Part shown: positions 1 through 8,972 of the stretch, one piece after another
How the letters are laid out: the number at the start of each line of letters is the position of its first letter
Numbering within the stretch: the stretch's first letter is position 1
NCBI GenBank assembly: GCA_025618425.1
Contig: CM046841.1
Location: 7,473,068-7,537,067 of the forward strand
Source: Heliocidaris tuberculata
Taxonomy: Eukaryota; Echinodermata; Echinoidea; Camarodonta; Echinometridae
Length of the DNA stretch: 64,000 nt
Direction: 5' to 3'
Notes under the pieces: generated by a model
The model's database searches: none
The model's input: the letters and a program-made list of their open reading frames with translations, nothing else
Told to the model about the DNA's origin: nothing
Made by a program: the position numbers and the translations under genes

Positions 1-770
1 GTGAAATTAAGTGAGCGAAGCGAGCGACGCTTTAAATTCATTTCATTTCAGTTTAATTCAATTCAGCTTTATTTAATTCCATATATAAACCCAGTACCGT
101 ATCATTAACATGCAAAAAATGTAATTTAGTATAGTGTGCTTAGACATAATCACTAACATTGCATTAACATTATTAAAACATTAAAAGAAGGAATAAAAAA
201 AGGAATTTGGTTGCTGTATAAAAACCCTTATGGGTTTGTTCTGACAGCCTGTTTCAGGTTTTCCCTTAATTTTCATTTCTCTTTTTCCTTCTTTCAAAAT
301 ATGAAGATGGTGAGTGTACAAAGTATTTTGGTCTAGTCCTTTAACCTTTAGTGTGCACATTTTCTCTTTGTATTTAGATGTTTTTAAAGAATCCATGCTC
401 GTGGGGGGGGGGGGGGGTGAGGTGCTTTGCCCGAAAGCATACCTATTTGCCCAATGGATAATTGTGGTCCAGTTATCACACTTTTTACCCAAATATCACA
501 TGATATGGCCCTAAATATCATTAATTTGAAAGTCTCCCACAGCTCCATGGGTCGTAGCCTATATTTCTGTGTACCCTGATATAATTTTCGTTTTACAAAT
601 AACCGTAAGACAAGCATATTCAGACAGATGTCACAAAAAAGTTACGTTTTATTCTAAGATAAACATGAAAACAAACAAGGAACACAACTGAACTTTCAAA
701 ACAAACTATAAAACAGCTGTTCATAGGCTACAAGTTTGAATGCAAAAAAAAAAGGATGAAGTGAACTTTT
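1..770. other. Left flank, no gene seen
   Basis: AT-rich sequence up to the target-site duplication of the LTR element. It begins with a GAGCGAAGCGAGC-type repeat and has a G run at about 403-416. Short open frames here include homopolymer-encoded residues and match no family I know. Confidence 0.6.
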
Positions 771-774
771 AAAG

Positions 775-949
775 TGTGACGAGGGACGAGTTGATGTTGG
801 ACGAGTTGATGTTGGACGAGTTGTAAAATGGACGTCGAAGAGGTAGAATAGAGTTTTTCTAAACCTACGACCACGACTTCGCCTCGTTCTTTTGTACCTT
901 GTTCATCGGCTGGATGATGGTGATGTTGGTGTGAGCAGGACCCGTAACA
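775..949 (+). repeat. 5' LTR (175 bp)
   Basis: Direct repeat of 8030-8189. It begins TGTGACGAGG and ends CCCGTAACA, giving the TG...CA ends of retroviral-type LTRs. It carries one extra 15-bp copy of the GACGAGTTGATGTTG unit compared with the 3' LTR; otherwise I see no difference. No obvious TATA box or AATAAA is present, so U3/R/U5 limits cannot be assigned. Confidence 0.93.
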
Positions 950-952
950 AAA

Positions 953-970
953 TGGGGGAATGTCCGGAAT
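953..970 (+). promoter_or_regulatory. Possible tRNA primer-binding site
   Basis: Three bases after the 5' LTR the sequence starts TGGGGGAATGTCC. TGG is complementary to a tRNA CCA end, and this is where a primer-binding site belongs. I could not match the rest to a specific tRNA. Confidence 0.35.
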
Positions 971-1520
971 CACTATGAAGGCCTCAGGTGAATAGAAAAA
1001 GGTGAAAAATTAGGGAATTTTGGTCTCCCTGAAACGCTAAGGTGATAGCGCGCGCTCGTGTTTCGAGTCATGCCTGCATGCATTGCGTTGTAGTGTACGC
1101 TTGTCGTCGACGCATGTACGAAGACACCGCGGAGTTTGCGGATGTTGATTGTTGGTGGTCGCTGACCAGGTCGTGCGGTTGCACGAGTTTGCACAGGTTT
1201 AATGTGTTTGAAACAGAGTCTTGCTGATTATGTTTCGGTGTTTTACAATTGTTAAAACTTTATGTTGGACTTTTAGTCTGTGAATGCTGGTGTTCTTGCC
1301 TTTTGCTGGTGCTTTATGGTGATAAACGTTGAGACGGGGTATGAGCTCAACGTGGGGGTTGTCATAGGCATTCAGTTGACGTGTGGTATAGCACGTTGTG
1401 ATGTGTGCAGTGCGGCGTATACGAGAGTGTATGTTGCCGTCTGTGCAGGCAGTGATTGGGGCAGAATTCCAGGGCATCTCGCTATGAGATTTTAGTTCGC
1501 TTGATTGAGTGAATTTTGTT

Positions 1521-1790
1521 GGTTGAAGATCTTTCAACTGGGTTAACCGTATCAGGTTGCCGTGTTTGTTGGTTGAGGTTTACCAACGGTGTTGACCAGA
1601 GTTAGGTTGACAGGAATTTAGGTTGAAGGTTTATTCAACTGGCGTAATCGAGTCAGATTACCAGCTTTGTAGGTCGAGGTTAAATCGGCTGGATCAACCA
1701 GATCAGGTTGTAGGATTTTACGGTTGATTGTTTCAACTGGGGTAACCGAGTCAGGTTATCTGATTTTGTTTGGCTAAGAATTTTTAGAGT
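1521..1790 (+). repeat. 50-bp tandem hairpin repeats in the element leader
   Basis: Five to six diverged units start at about 1521, 1571, 1621, 1672, 1722 and 1771, a period of 50-51 bp. Most open with GGTTGA...TCAAC(T)GG, a short inverted repeat able to form a hairpin, followed by an AACCG(A)TCAGGTT-like segment. The array ends about 55 bp before the gag start codon, so it lies in the genomic RNA leader. A role in packaging, dimerisation or translation is inference only. Confidence 0.8.
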
Positions 1791-1845
1791 TTCTTTAGCT
1801 GTTTCTAATCTTTTCAGCATTGAAGATTAGGGGTCTGTATTGGCC

Positions 1846-2952
1846 ATGGCGGATTTTTCATTGGAAGAATTTGTGGAATCTCCCACGGTGGAGGAATTGC
1901 CGGTCTTGAAGAAGGCTGATCTATTGCAGGTAGCCATTCATTACCAGGTTGCTGAGGTAAAGAGCAACTGGCGTAAAGTTGAGATAGTGAAAGCTATTAT
2001 TCAGTGGTTGGTGGAGGAGGCAGATGTTCTCCCACTTGATGCTTTGAATAGCATGCCTGGTGCATCCCAGGGAAAGGAAAACGCAGACGAGAAATTGCGG
2101 TTAAAAGAGCTAGAGCTGGAGATAGCAAAAGTCGAACTAGAGAGAGAGCAAGTAGTTCTAAGGAGAAAAAGAGCGAGTGCTGAAGAGAGAGAAGAGATTA
2201 GGCAGGCTCAGTCTGATTTCGATGTAGCTAGGCACGTACGGATGGTTCCGGCGTTTGAGGAGGATGAAGTAGAGAAATATTTTCTGCACTTTGAGAAGGT
2301 GGCTGTTAGTTTGAATTGGCCACGGGAGAAATGGTCCCACCTGCTACAATCTCAGTTGAAGGGTAAAGCTCGAGATGCTTATTCGGCTTTGTCCGTTGAA
2401 GAAGCGGGTCAGTATGACACAGTAAAAGATGCTGTATTGCATGCTTATGAGCTAGTACCAGAAGCGTACCGACAACAATTTCGGAAATCGCGAAAAGATG
2501 AGTCACAGACACATCTAGAATTTGCTAGGCGCAAAGAACAGTTGTTTGATAGATGGAGTTCTTCGCTCCATGTCAAGAACTTTGCGGATCTTCGAGAAAT
2601 CATACTTCTTGAAGAGTTCAAAAGAAGTGTTCACATTGATGTTCGATTGCATTTAGAAGCGCAGCGAATAGGACCACTTAGTGAAGCAGCCCGTGTTGCT
2701 GATGATTTTGTGCTGACACACAGAACCACAAAGTTTCTAGTGAAACAAAGAAAACTGGAAAGTGGAACAAAAACAAGAAAAATGGTTCAGCACATATCAA
2801 CGATGAAGTCAAATCACAGTCTAAGGAAGAACAGGGAAAAACTAGTGAAAAAAAATGCTTTGCATGTAAAAAAGTTGGGCATTTTAAGGCCAAGTGTCCT
2901 ACACTTCAAGCGAAGTCAAGTGAAGCTAGCGCACATCCGAATGCATTTGTGA
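1846..2952 (+). CDS. gag: Gag (capsid, SCAN-like) of the Gmr1-like element
   Basis: Structural polyprotein of the retrotransposon particle. I choose the ATG at 1846 (GCCATGG context); the frame is open two codons upstream but only from a TTG. Numbering from two codons upstream, residues 85-125 are charged and likely coiled-coil, 130-200 look like a capsid N-terminal part, and 200-295 contain ELVPEAYRQQFR and IILLEEFKRSV, resembling the SCAN domain that is thought to derive from Gmr1-type gag. The frame runs to a TGA at 2950-2952, but the CX2CX4HX4C zinc knuckle (2856-2897) is in the other frame, shared with protease. The true gag product therefore probably leaves this frame between about 2725 and 2856, and the last 40-75 residues here are likely not native. 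Confidence 0.88.
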   Translation: MADFSLEEFVESPTVEELPVLKKADLLQVAIHYQVAEVKSNWRKVEIVKAIIQWLVEEADVLPLDALNSMPGASQGKENADEKLRLKELELEIAKVELEREQVVLRRKRASAEEREEIRQAQSDFDVARHVRMVPAFEEDEVEKYFLHFEKVAVSLNWPREKWSHLLQSQLKGKARDAYSALSVEEAGQYDTVKDAVLHAYELVPEAYRQQFRKSRKDESQTHLEFARRKEQLFDRWSSSLHVKNFADLREIILLEEFKRSVHIDVRLHLEAQRIGPLSEAARVADDFVLTHRTTKFLVKQRKLESGTKTRKMVQHISTMKSNHSLRKNREKLVKKNALHVKKLGILRPSVLHFKRSQVKLAHIRMHL

Positions 2953-4595
2953 AAAATTTGTCAGATTCACAGAGTAGGATTGAACCGGTAGACTTAGAGA
3001 AAGTGAAAAAGCAGTACGAGCCATTTGTATCTGTAGGATTTGTATCCTTGTCTGAGAGTGATGAGGCTAGGAGAGTGAAAGTGTTGAGAGATACTGGTTC
3101 TTCTCAGTCCATGATTTTGGAAAGTGTTTTACCCTTTGGTGAGAATTCTTCTGTTGGTGCAAGTGTGTTGCTCAAGGGCATTGGAGATGGTTTTGTGGAA
3201 GCCCCCCTTCATGAGGTAGACTTGAATTCAGACCTTGTTTCTGGTGTTGTGAAGATGGCCGTTAGACCATCACTTCCTATCGAGGATGTGTCCATCATAT
3301 TAGGCAATGATCTTGCCGGTGAGAGAGTCAGGTCATGTCCAGTAGTGAGTTCACGTCCTTGTGACAGTAGTGAGACAGATCAGTTGGTTGCAGAATTTCC
3401 CTCTGTGTTCCCGTCGTGTGCTGTAACTCGTTCAATGGCAAAGAGAGTAGAGTCCGAGAAGGAGTCTAGTGAGATAGATGTTGACTTGGGAGATTCTTTC
3501 TTTTGTCGTTTGGTTGAGGGTGAGTCCAAATCAAATGAGGATGAGAGTGCACGAGAGACTCATGGTGAAGGAAGTAATCAGAAGTCTGAACCAATTTTGT
3601 CTAAGAGAAAGTTGCAAGAGGAGCAACAAAAAGATCCTCAGTTGATTTCTTTGGGTGAGAGAGCTGTTTCTGAGGAGGAGGCATTGACTGTGCCTGTTTG
3701 TTATTACAAGAAAGCAGGTGTGCTCATGAGAAAGTGGAGGCCACCAGATGTTCCTGCAGATGAAGTGTGGAAAGAAGTCCACCAGATTGTAGTCCCTTTT
3801 ACATACAGGCAGGACACAATTAGCCTTGCTCATGAAGCTCCACTTGCAGGTCACTTAGGAGTTCACAAAACTCAGGAGAAAATTCTTTCTTATTTCTTCT
3901 GGCCTGGTCTGCAAAAGGATGTTGCGAATTTTTGCAGAAGCTGCCATGTGTGTCAGGTTGTAGGCAAACCGAACCAGAAAATACCGGCAGCACCGCTGAA
4001 GCCAATACCGGCCTTCGATGAGCCGTTTTCTAGGATTATAGTGGATTGCGTAGGTCCTCTTCCAAGGACAAAGGCAGGCAATGAATACTTATTGACAAAC
4101 ATGTGCGCTGCGACAAGATATACCGAAGCGATACCACTTAGGCGCATTACAGCGAAAAATGTAACTAAGTCATTAGTGAAATTCTTCACTACTGTAGGAC
4201 TACCAAAGACTGTACAGTCTGATCAAGGATCAAACTTTATGTCTAAGGTGTTCAAACAGGTGTTACAGCAGTTAGGGATTGAGCATGTCACTTCGAGTGC
4301 ATATTATCCAGAGTCTCAGGGAGCATTGGAGAGGTTTCACCAAACCCTCAAGAACATGCTGAAGACTTATTGTCTTGAGACAGAGAAGGACTGGGAGGAG
4401 GGAGTCCCATTGTTACTCTTTGCTATGAGGGAGTCTGTTCAAGAGTCTTTAGGGTTCAGCCCTTTTGAGTTAGTGTATGGACATGAAGTCCGTGGACCCC
4501 TCAAGTTGTTGAAAGAAAGGTTGTTGTCGGAAGATGAGGACATGAATTTGTTGGACTATGTTTCTTCTTTCCGAAAGATTGAATCGCGCTTGTGA
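2706..4595 (+). CDS. pol: Nucleocapsid zinc knuckle, protease and integrase
   Basis: This frame opens after a TGA at 2703-2705. It encodes a CCHC zinc knuckle (CFACKKVGHFKAKC, 2856-2897), then a retropepsin (DTGSSQS, Asp codon at 3090), a low-complexity acidic/Ser linker, and an integrase. The integrase has an HHCC zinc finger (GHLGVH and CRSCHVC, about 3850-3950) and a catalytic core with Asp codons at 4044 and 4221 and Glu at 4329, i.e. D,D35E. It cuts LTR ends and joins element DNA to the chromosome. No natural ATG is needed: it is probably made by fusion with gag, either by -1 frameshifting or because one indel separated a single frame. The frame ends at a TGA (4593-4595) just after the catalytic core; the matching C-terminal region continues in the next frame. 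Confidence 0.9.
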   Translation, partial: FCADTQNHKVSSETKKTGKWNKNKKNGSAHINDEVKSQSKEEQGKTSEKKCFACKKVGHFKAKCPTLQAKSSEASAHPNAFVKNLSDSQSRIEPVDLEKVKKQYEPFVSVGFVSLSESDEARRVKVLRDTGSSQSMILESVLPFGENSSVGASVLLKGIGDGFVEAPLHEVDLNSDLVSGVVKMAVRPSLPIEDVSIILGNDLAGERVRSCPVVSSRPCDSSETDQLVAEFPSVFPSCAVTRSMAKRVESEKESSEIDVDLGDSFFCRLVEGESKSNEDESARETHGEGSNQKSEPILSKRKLQEEQQKDPQLISLGERAVSEEEALTVPVCYYKKAGVLMRKWRPPDVPADEVWKEVHQIVVPFTYRQDTISLAHEAPLAGHLGVHKTQEKILSYFFWPGLQKDVANFCRSCHVCQVVGKPNQKIPAAPLKPIPAFDEPFSRIIVDCVGPLPRTKAGNEYLLTNMCAATRYTEAIPLRRITAKNVTKSLVKFFTTVGLPKTVQSDQGSNFMSKVFKQVLQQLGIEHVTSSAYYPESQGALERFHQTLKNMLKTYCLETEKDWEEGVPLLLFAMRESVQESLGFSPFELVYGHEVRGPLKLLKERLLSEDEDMNLLDYVSSFRKIESRL

Positions 4596-6384
4596 GGTTG
4601 CTAGACAGAATCTGTCTGACTCTCAGGAGAGGATGAAGTCCTGGTATGACAGAAAATCCAAGGAAAGGAACTTCAAGGAAGGTGATGAAGTCTTGGTGTT
4701 GTTGCCCTTGGTTGGTCATTCTCTGCAGGCTAGATTTTCTGGACCGTATGTCATTGCTAAGAGAATTGGTGATGTTAACTATGTCGTAAAAACTCCAGAT
4801 AGGCAGAAGAAAAGACGTGTATGTCATGTGAATATGCTGAAGCCGTACATTCGGAGAGATGATGAAGAGAAAGCACAACCAGTGTTGAGTGCTGTAGAAT
4901 CTAATCAAAAGAGTGAAGAAGAAGAAATGTGCAAGATTGAAAGAGAGGAACCATGTGTGAAATTGAAAAATTCAGAGGTTCTAGCACATATTGATGACAA
5001 ACTAACCCACTTTTCTGAGAAGGAGAGGAAGGATGTGAAAGAGTTGTTGAATGAGTATCCGCAACTGTTTGCAGATGTCCCCTCTCGAACGGATGCTGTT
5101 GAGCATGATGTTGATGTGGGAGATACTACCCCAATCAAACAGGCACCATATCGGGCCAACCCAACAAAGATGAAAAGTCTTGAGAAAGAAATAGAGTATA
5201 TGCTACAGAATGGCATTATTGAGCCAAGTAGTAGTGCATGGTCTTCTCCATGTATCCTGGTTCCGAAACCAGATAGATCATATCGTTTCTGTACCGACTA
5301 CAGAAAAGTCAATGCGTGTACAAAAACAGATTCATTCCCCATTCCGCGCGTAAATGATTGTATTGACCGTATAGGCAAAGCAAAGTATGTGAGCAAATTC
5401 GATCTACTGAAAGGTTATTGGCAGATCCCCTTGACCAAGAGAGCGCAAGAGATTTCCGCATTTGCTACACCGCAAGGCCTATTTCATTACACCGTGATGC
5501 CTTTCGGCATGAAAAACGCGCCGGCTACATTCCAAAGACTCGTGAATAGTCTTGTTTCAAGTCTTGAAGGCTGTGAAGCTTATATTGATGACTTAGTTGT
5601 GTATAATGGAGATTGGGATGTTCATGTACAGAGAATCAGAGAGTTGTTCAGAAGGTTGGCTGCTGCCAAAATGACAGTGAATCTGGCAAAGAGTGAGTTT
5701 GGAGGTGCTAGTGTTAGTTTCCTGGGTCATGTTGTTGGCTCTGGTCACGTTCGACCACTCTCGGCGAAGGTAGAAGCAATTCTGGCTTTCCCGACTCCAA
5801 CCAACCGGAAGGAACTGATGCGGTTTCTGGGCATGGCAGGCTACTACAGACGGTTCTGCCATAACTTCTCTGATGTCGTCGCTCCGCTAACCAATCTACT
5901 ACGCAAAGAAGTGAAGTTCGTCTGGTCCAGTGACTGTAAGAGTGCTTTCGACCAGGTGAAAGCTCTCTTATCTACCAATCCTGTGTTGATGGCTCCAGAC
6001 TTCAACCAGCCGTTCAGCCTGATGGTGGATGCTAGTGATGTTGGCGCTGGTGCTGTGCTAACTCAGAAGGACGCAGAAGGAGTCGACAGACCTATATCCT
6101 TCTTTTCTAAGAAGTTTTCCCCTAGTCAGAAGAATTATTCGACTGTTGAGAAAGAGACTCTATCAATGATCCTAGCACTTGAACATTTCAGCGTGTATGT
6201 TCATGGATCGCAGTACCCAGTCAGAGTATTGACGGATCATAACCCACTGACATTTCTTAGTAAAATGAAACACAAAAACCAGAGATTGACACGTTGGAGC
6301 TTGTTGCTGCAAGAGTATAACTTGAACATTGAGCACATTGCAGGAAAGAACAATGTCATTGCAGATGCTCTATCTCGTGTGTGA
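4558..6384 (+). CDS. pol: Integrase C-terminus (GPY/F), reverse transcriptase and RNase H
   Basis: This continues pol in the +1 frame relative to the integrase core. First comes the integrase C-terminal segment with a GPY/F module (FSGPYVIAKR, about 4738-4767), then an acidic linker, then gypsy-type RT: FCTDYRKVN, KFDLLKGYWQIPL, MPFGMKNAPATFQ and the catalytic YIDDLVVY (about 5581-5604). RNase H follows with MVDASDVGAGAVL, a TVEKETLS helix, TDHNPL and the terminal IADALSRV. It makes element cDNA from RNA and removes the RNA. The stop at 6382-6384 is at the expected RNase H end. No tether, chromodomain or envelope follows. The ATG at 4558 is only the first in this frame; the protein almost certainly belongs to one polyprotein with integrase, now split by a small indel near 4575-4582. 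Confidence 0.93.
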   Translation: MFLLSERLNRACEVARQNLSDSQERMKSWYDRKSKERNFKEGDEVLVLLPLVGHSLQARFSGPYVIAKRIGDVNYVVKTPDRQKKRRVCHVNMLKPYIRRDDEEKAQPVLSAVESNQKSEEEEMCKIEREEPCVKLKNSEVLAHIDDKLTHFSEKERKDVKELLNEYPQLFADVPSRTDAVEHDVDVGDTTPIKQAPYRANPTKMKSLEKEIEYMLQNGIIEPSSSAWSSPCILVPKPDRSYRFCTDYRKVNACTKTDSFPIPRVNDCIDRIGKAKYVSKFDLLKGYWQIPLTKRAQEISAFATPQGLFHYTVMPFGMKNAPATFQRLVNSLVSSLEGCEAYIDDLVVYNGDWDVHVQRIRELFRRLAAAKMTVNLAKSEFGGASVSFLGHVVGSGHVRPLSAKVEAILAFPTPTNRKELMRFLGMAGYYRRFCHNFSDVVAPLTNLLRKEVKFVWSSDCKSAFDQVKALLSTNPVLMAPDFNQPFSLMVDASDVGAGAVLTQKDAEGVDRPISFFSKKFSPSQKNYSTVEKETLSMILALEHFSVYVHGSQYPVRVLTDHNPLTFLSKMKHKNQRLTRWSLLLQEYNLNIEHIAGKNNVIADALSRV

Positions 6385-8018
6385 ACTTGAACTTAATCTC
6401 TGTGAAATTACATGGAAAGTGGACTTACCTTATGTGAGATACTTCGTGAACATTTGAGCAGTTTATTGATATGAACTGGAATTCCATGTGGAGAAGAAAA
6501 ACAGAACTTTGAACTTGATAATCAGAGACTGATTGGACTCAGTGAAGCAATTTTCTTCTTGTGTTTGCTTTTTTCGGAGCTTTTTGATATATTGCATATC
6601 TTTATGTATTTCTGAAAGTGAAATGATTAGTATTTTCTGTTGTGAGGAGTTTAACATGCATGACAACATTCTGGTGTTAAATACCCTTTTCGATTTTACA
6701 AAAGAATTTAAAAAAAAAAAGAGAGAGAAAAGTTAGTTCTCATTTTGGTTATGCATGTGTGTCACTTTCAAAACAGGAAATAAGATTTGATTTTTCATGT
6801 TTCATTGAAAAATGTTGTTTGTTGACAATTGTATTATTGGAACCAAAGAGAAAAGGTATTCTCTTGTATTTTGGTCCCTTGAAGATGAAAGATAAATGTC
6901 ATTGTTATGAAAATGCATAAGATTGCATTAACAGTGAAAATTTTTACCACATCGTTATATTTTGAAGATATGTTGTTTTATCTTTGAGACAGATATGTTA
7001 TTGCTGAAAGTTGTTTATCAATTTCATTGGAAGAAAAAAAATGTACATCTTTGCGAAAGCTATTTTTGTTGAATTGCCAAGAAGCAATTACATGACAGAG
7101 ATGACTCATTTCATGTAGTATAACATGTCAGTGATTTTAACATGTTTTGTTGTTTGTTGAGAAACAATTTCTTAAGTAAATTTAAATAGAAGAAATTGGA
7201 TAAATACAACTTCTGATTTATGCACACATTAAGTGATAAATGTAAAGGTGCAGGATATTGGAAGAATTTTTGTGTTGAAACTTATGAAAGTTATTATTTT
7301 CATATTACATATGAATGCCATAACCACTAGACAAACTTGAGTTCAGTATACAAGCTGTGATACCATCTGCATGTTGGTACTACCCAGATTTTCGTGAGTT
7401 AAATTGTTTTCTCAGAATTCTAAATTTATCTGAGGATACAGATAGTTTCCATATTTATCAGCATTTGATGATTGATGTATTTTTGACAGTGTCAGAAACA
7501 AAAGTGACAGTGCAGCTAAAAGCAGCGCAGCATAGCCAATTGCATAAAATACTTCATGTTTTGTGATGATATATTTTGTTGGACAAAATTCATCCTTCGT
7601 CATTTTTGTGAGACACTGATGTACTCCTTTGTGTTGAGTATTTACATGTGAAGATGTTTAAGATTTTTGTTTGCATCACAGAGAATTATGAGCATTTTAC
7701 TGCAGTTGCATATCAAATTGATTGCTTGTTTATGTCTCCTTGCAAATGAACATGTTTTTATATTACTTGTAAGCCAAGAAATTGTGTTTATACTATGTTT
7801 TACAAGAACACAATTCGTGCATTTATAATGAGCTTGTGCTATTTTTAGGTACCAACAAATCGATCGAGACTAAGTGAATCGATACTAGTTTTTCGCAGTA
7901 TGACAGTATTACTGTATATGTATTATGAAAGAAGGCATTTTATTTTGCATGTACGATATCGATAGGGATGATTTAATTATGTACATACTTCTTTCGTTAC
8001 ACTCATAAGTATGTTTTT
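6385..8018 (+). other. 3' non-coding region of the LTR element
   Basis: About 1.6 kb between the RNase H stop and the polypurine tract, AT-rich, with only short open frames. I see no envelope-like signal peptide or transmembrane ORF. The region is long for a small LTR element and may hold a cis-acting RNA signal or a lost gene. Confidence 0.7.
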
Positions 8019-8029
8019 ATGGAGGGGAG
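8019..8029 (+). promoter_or_regulatory. Polypurine tract
   Basis: ATGGAGGGGAG directly abuts the first base of the 3' LTR, where plus-strand priming must occur during reverse transcription. Confidence 0.85.
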
Positions 8030-8189
8030 TGTGACGAGGGACGAGTTGATGTTGGACGAGTTGTAAAATGGACGTCGAAGAGGTAGAATAGAGTTTTTCT
8101 AAACCTACGACCACGACTTCGCCTCGTTCTTTTGTACCTTGTTCATCGGCTGGATGATGGTGATGTTGGTGTGAGCAGGACCCGTAACA
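8030..8189 (+). repeat. 3' LTR (160 bp)
   Basis: Same sequence as 775-949 minus one 15-bp internal unit. It ends CGTAACA and is followed by the AAAG target duplication. Confidence 0.93.
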
Positions 8190-8467
8190 AAAGAACAGAG
8201 TGATACAGTCCAGAGTATAAATTTTCTATTTTTATTTTTTATTTTTTTCAGCAAACGGGCTGGAAGATTAAAAATATATATGTTTTTACGTATCTCAGTC
8301 ATGCAATTCGTTGTTTTCACAGTGCTGACACAAGATTGTAGTATTCAATAAAAAAAAACTTTTATGAAACCCTGAAAAAAAAAAAACAATTAATCATATC
8401 AAAAGTTTGTAGTTTGGCTACAAAGAATTAATAAATACGTAAGATTCATCATGAATCTCAAAATTAC

Positions 8468-8685
8468 CGAGGAGCAAATGTCGCATATATTCATTCTGAT
8501 TGACGAAGGAGTTGTCGCGCAGCAATTGTCGCTCGATCGGAGCAAATGTCGACGGAGCAATGTCGCAGGAGCAACTGTCGCAGGAGCAATAGTCGCAGGA
8601 GCAAATGTCGTTGGAGCAAATGTCGTATTTTTAGGAGCATTTGTCGCAGGAACAATTGTCGCCGAAGCAAATGTCGGTTCCCTGA
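8468..8685 (+). repeat. 15-bp tandem repeat, GGAGCAAATGTCGCA type
   Basis: About ten imperfect copies of a 15-bp unit (GGAGCAAATGTCGCA and variants), some separated by unrelated bases. In one frame they read as Val-Ala-Gly-Ala-Asn-like repeats, so short ORFs here are by-products. The sea urchin TU foldback elements are known to have terminal arrays of 15-bp repeats; whether this is one cannot be told by reading. Confidence 0.85.
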
Positions 8686-8972
8686 AAAGAGACCGTTTGG
8701 TTTGCGGTATCAGTGACGATCGAATTCAGCGGCGATTATTAAGCGAACCAGAGCTACCATACGAAAAGGCACTATACAAATTGCTTGTGCCATGGAGCTT
8801 GCGGACCGGAACACGGCGGATCTGCGAGCAGCGATCCCCAGCACTATAAACAAAATGTCAAAATCGAGTGGCCGGAAGAGTACAGACCGGCCTTCGCCAC
8901 ATCAGAGATTATGCGATCGTTGTGGTCAGGCAGCGACGCATCGAGTGTCCGAAATGAAATGCTCTAAAATAA
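8676..8972 (+). pseudogene. Ty3/gypsy gag fragment, frameshifted
   Basis: Joined directly to the 15-bp array is a relic of a different gypsy gag. One frame reads RDRLVCGISDDRIQRRLLSE and then EPELPYEKAL; the next frame continues AMELADRNTADLRAAIPSTI and ends in a degenerate zinc-knuckle-like CDRCG...C. The RDRLVCGI..E.IQRRLL motif and the A(M)ELA helix are common in gypsy Gag. A frameshift lies at about 8780-8790. No protease or RT follows, so it is a fragment, possibly captured by the element that owns the tandem array. Confidence 0.75.

Larger units (their letters stand above)
771..8193 (+). mobile_element. Gmr1-like Ty3/gypsy LTR retrotransposon, full length
   Basis: A complete element of 7,415 bp (775-8189) flanked by a 4-bp target duplication AAAG (771-774 and 8190-8193). 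It has two short LTRs starting TGTGACG and ending CGTAACA, a long leader, gag, protease, integrase, reverse transcriptase and RNase H, a 1.6-kb 3' non-coding stretch and a polypurine tract. Integrase precedes reverse transcriptase, opposite to ordinary Ty3/gypsy elements and like Ty1/copia. That order is known for the Gmr1 group described from deuterostomes. The RT and RNase H sequences are clearly gypsy-type. The LTRs are identical except for one 15-bp repeat unit, so insertion looks recent. Reading-frame breaks in gag/pol (about 2730-2856 and about 4580) suggest this copy is not autonomous unless one of them is programmed. Confidence 0.93.

Noticed and set aside
181..617. Overlapping short open frames at the left edge
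   Set aside because: They overlap on both strands, include residues encoded by the G run and match no family.
1042..1495. Open frames between the 5' LTR and gag
   Set aside because: They lie in the element leader, are short, and have no Gag or other family motifs; the hairpin array follows immediately.
8451..8666. Repetitive Val-Ala-Gly-Ala protein
   Set aside because: It is a translation of the 15-bp tandem repeat; only the part from 8676 on resembles Gag.
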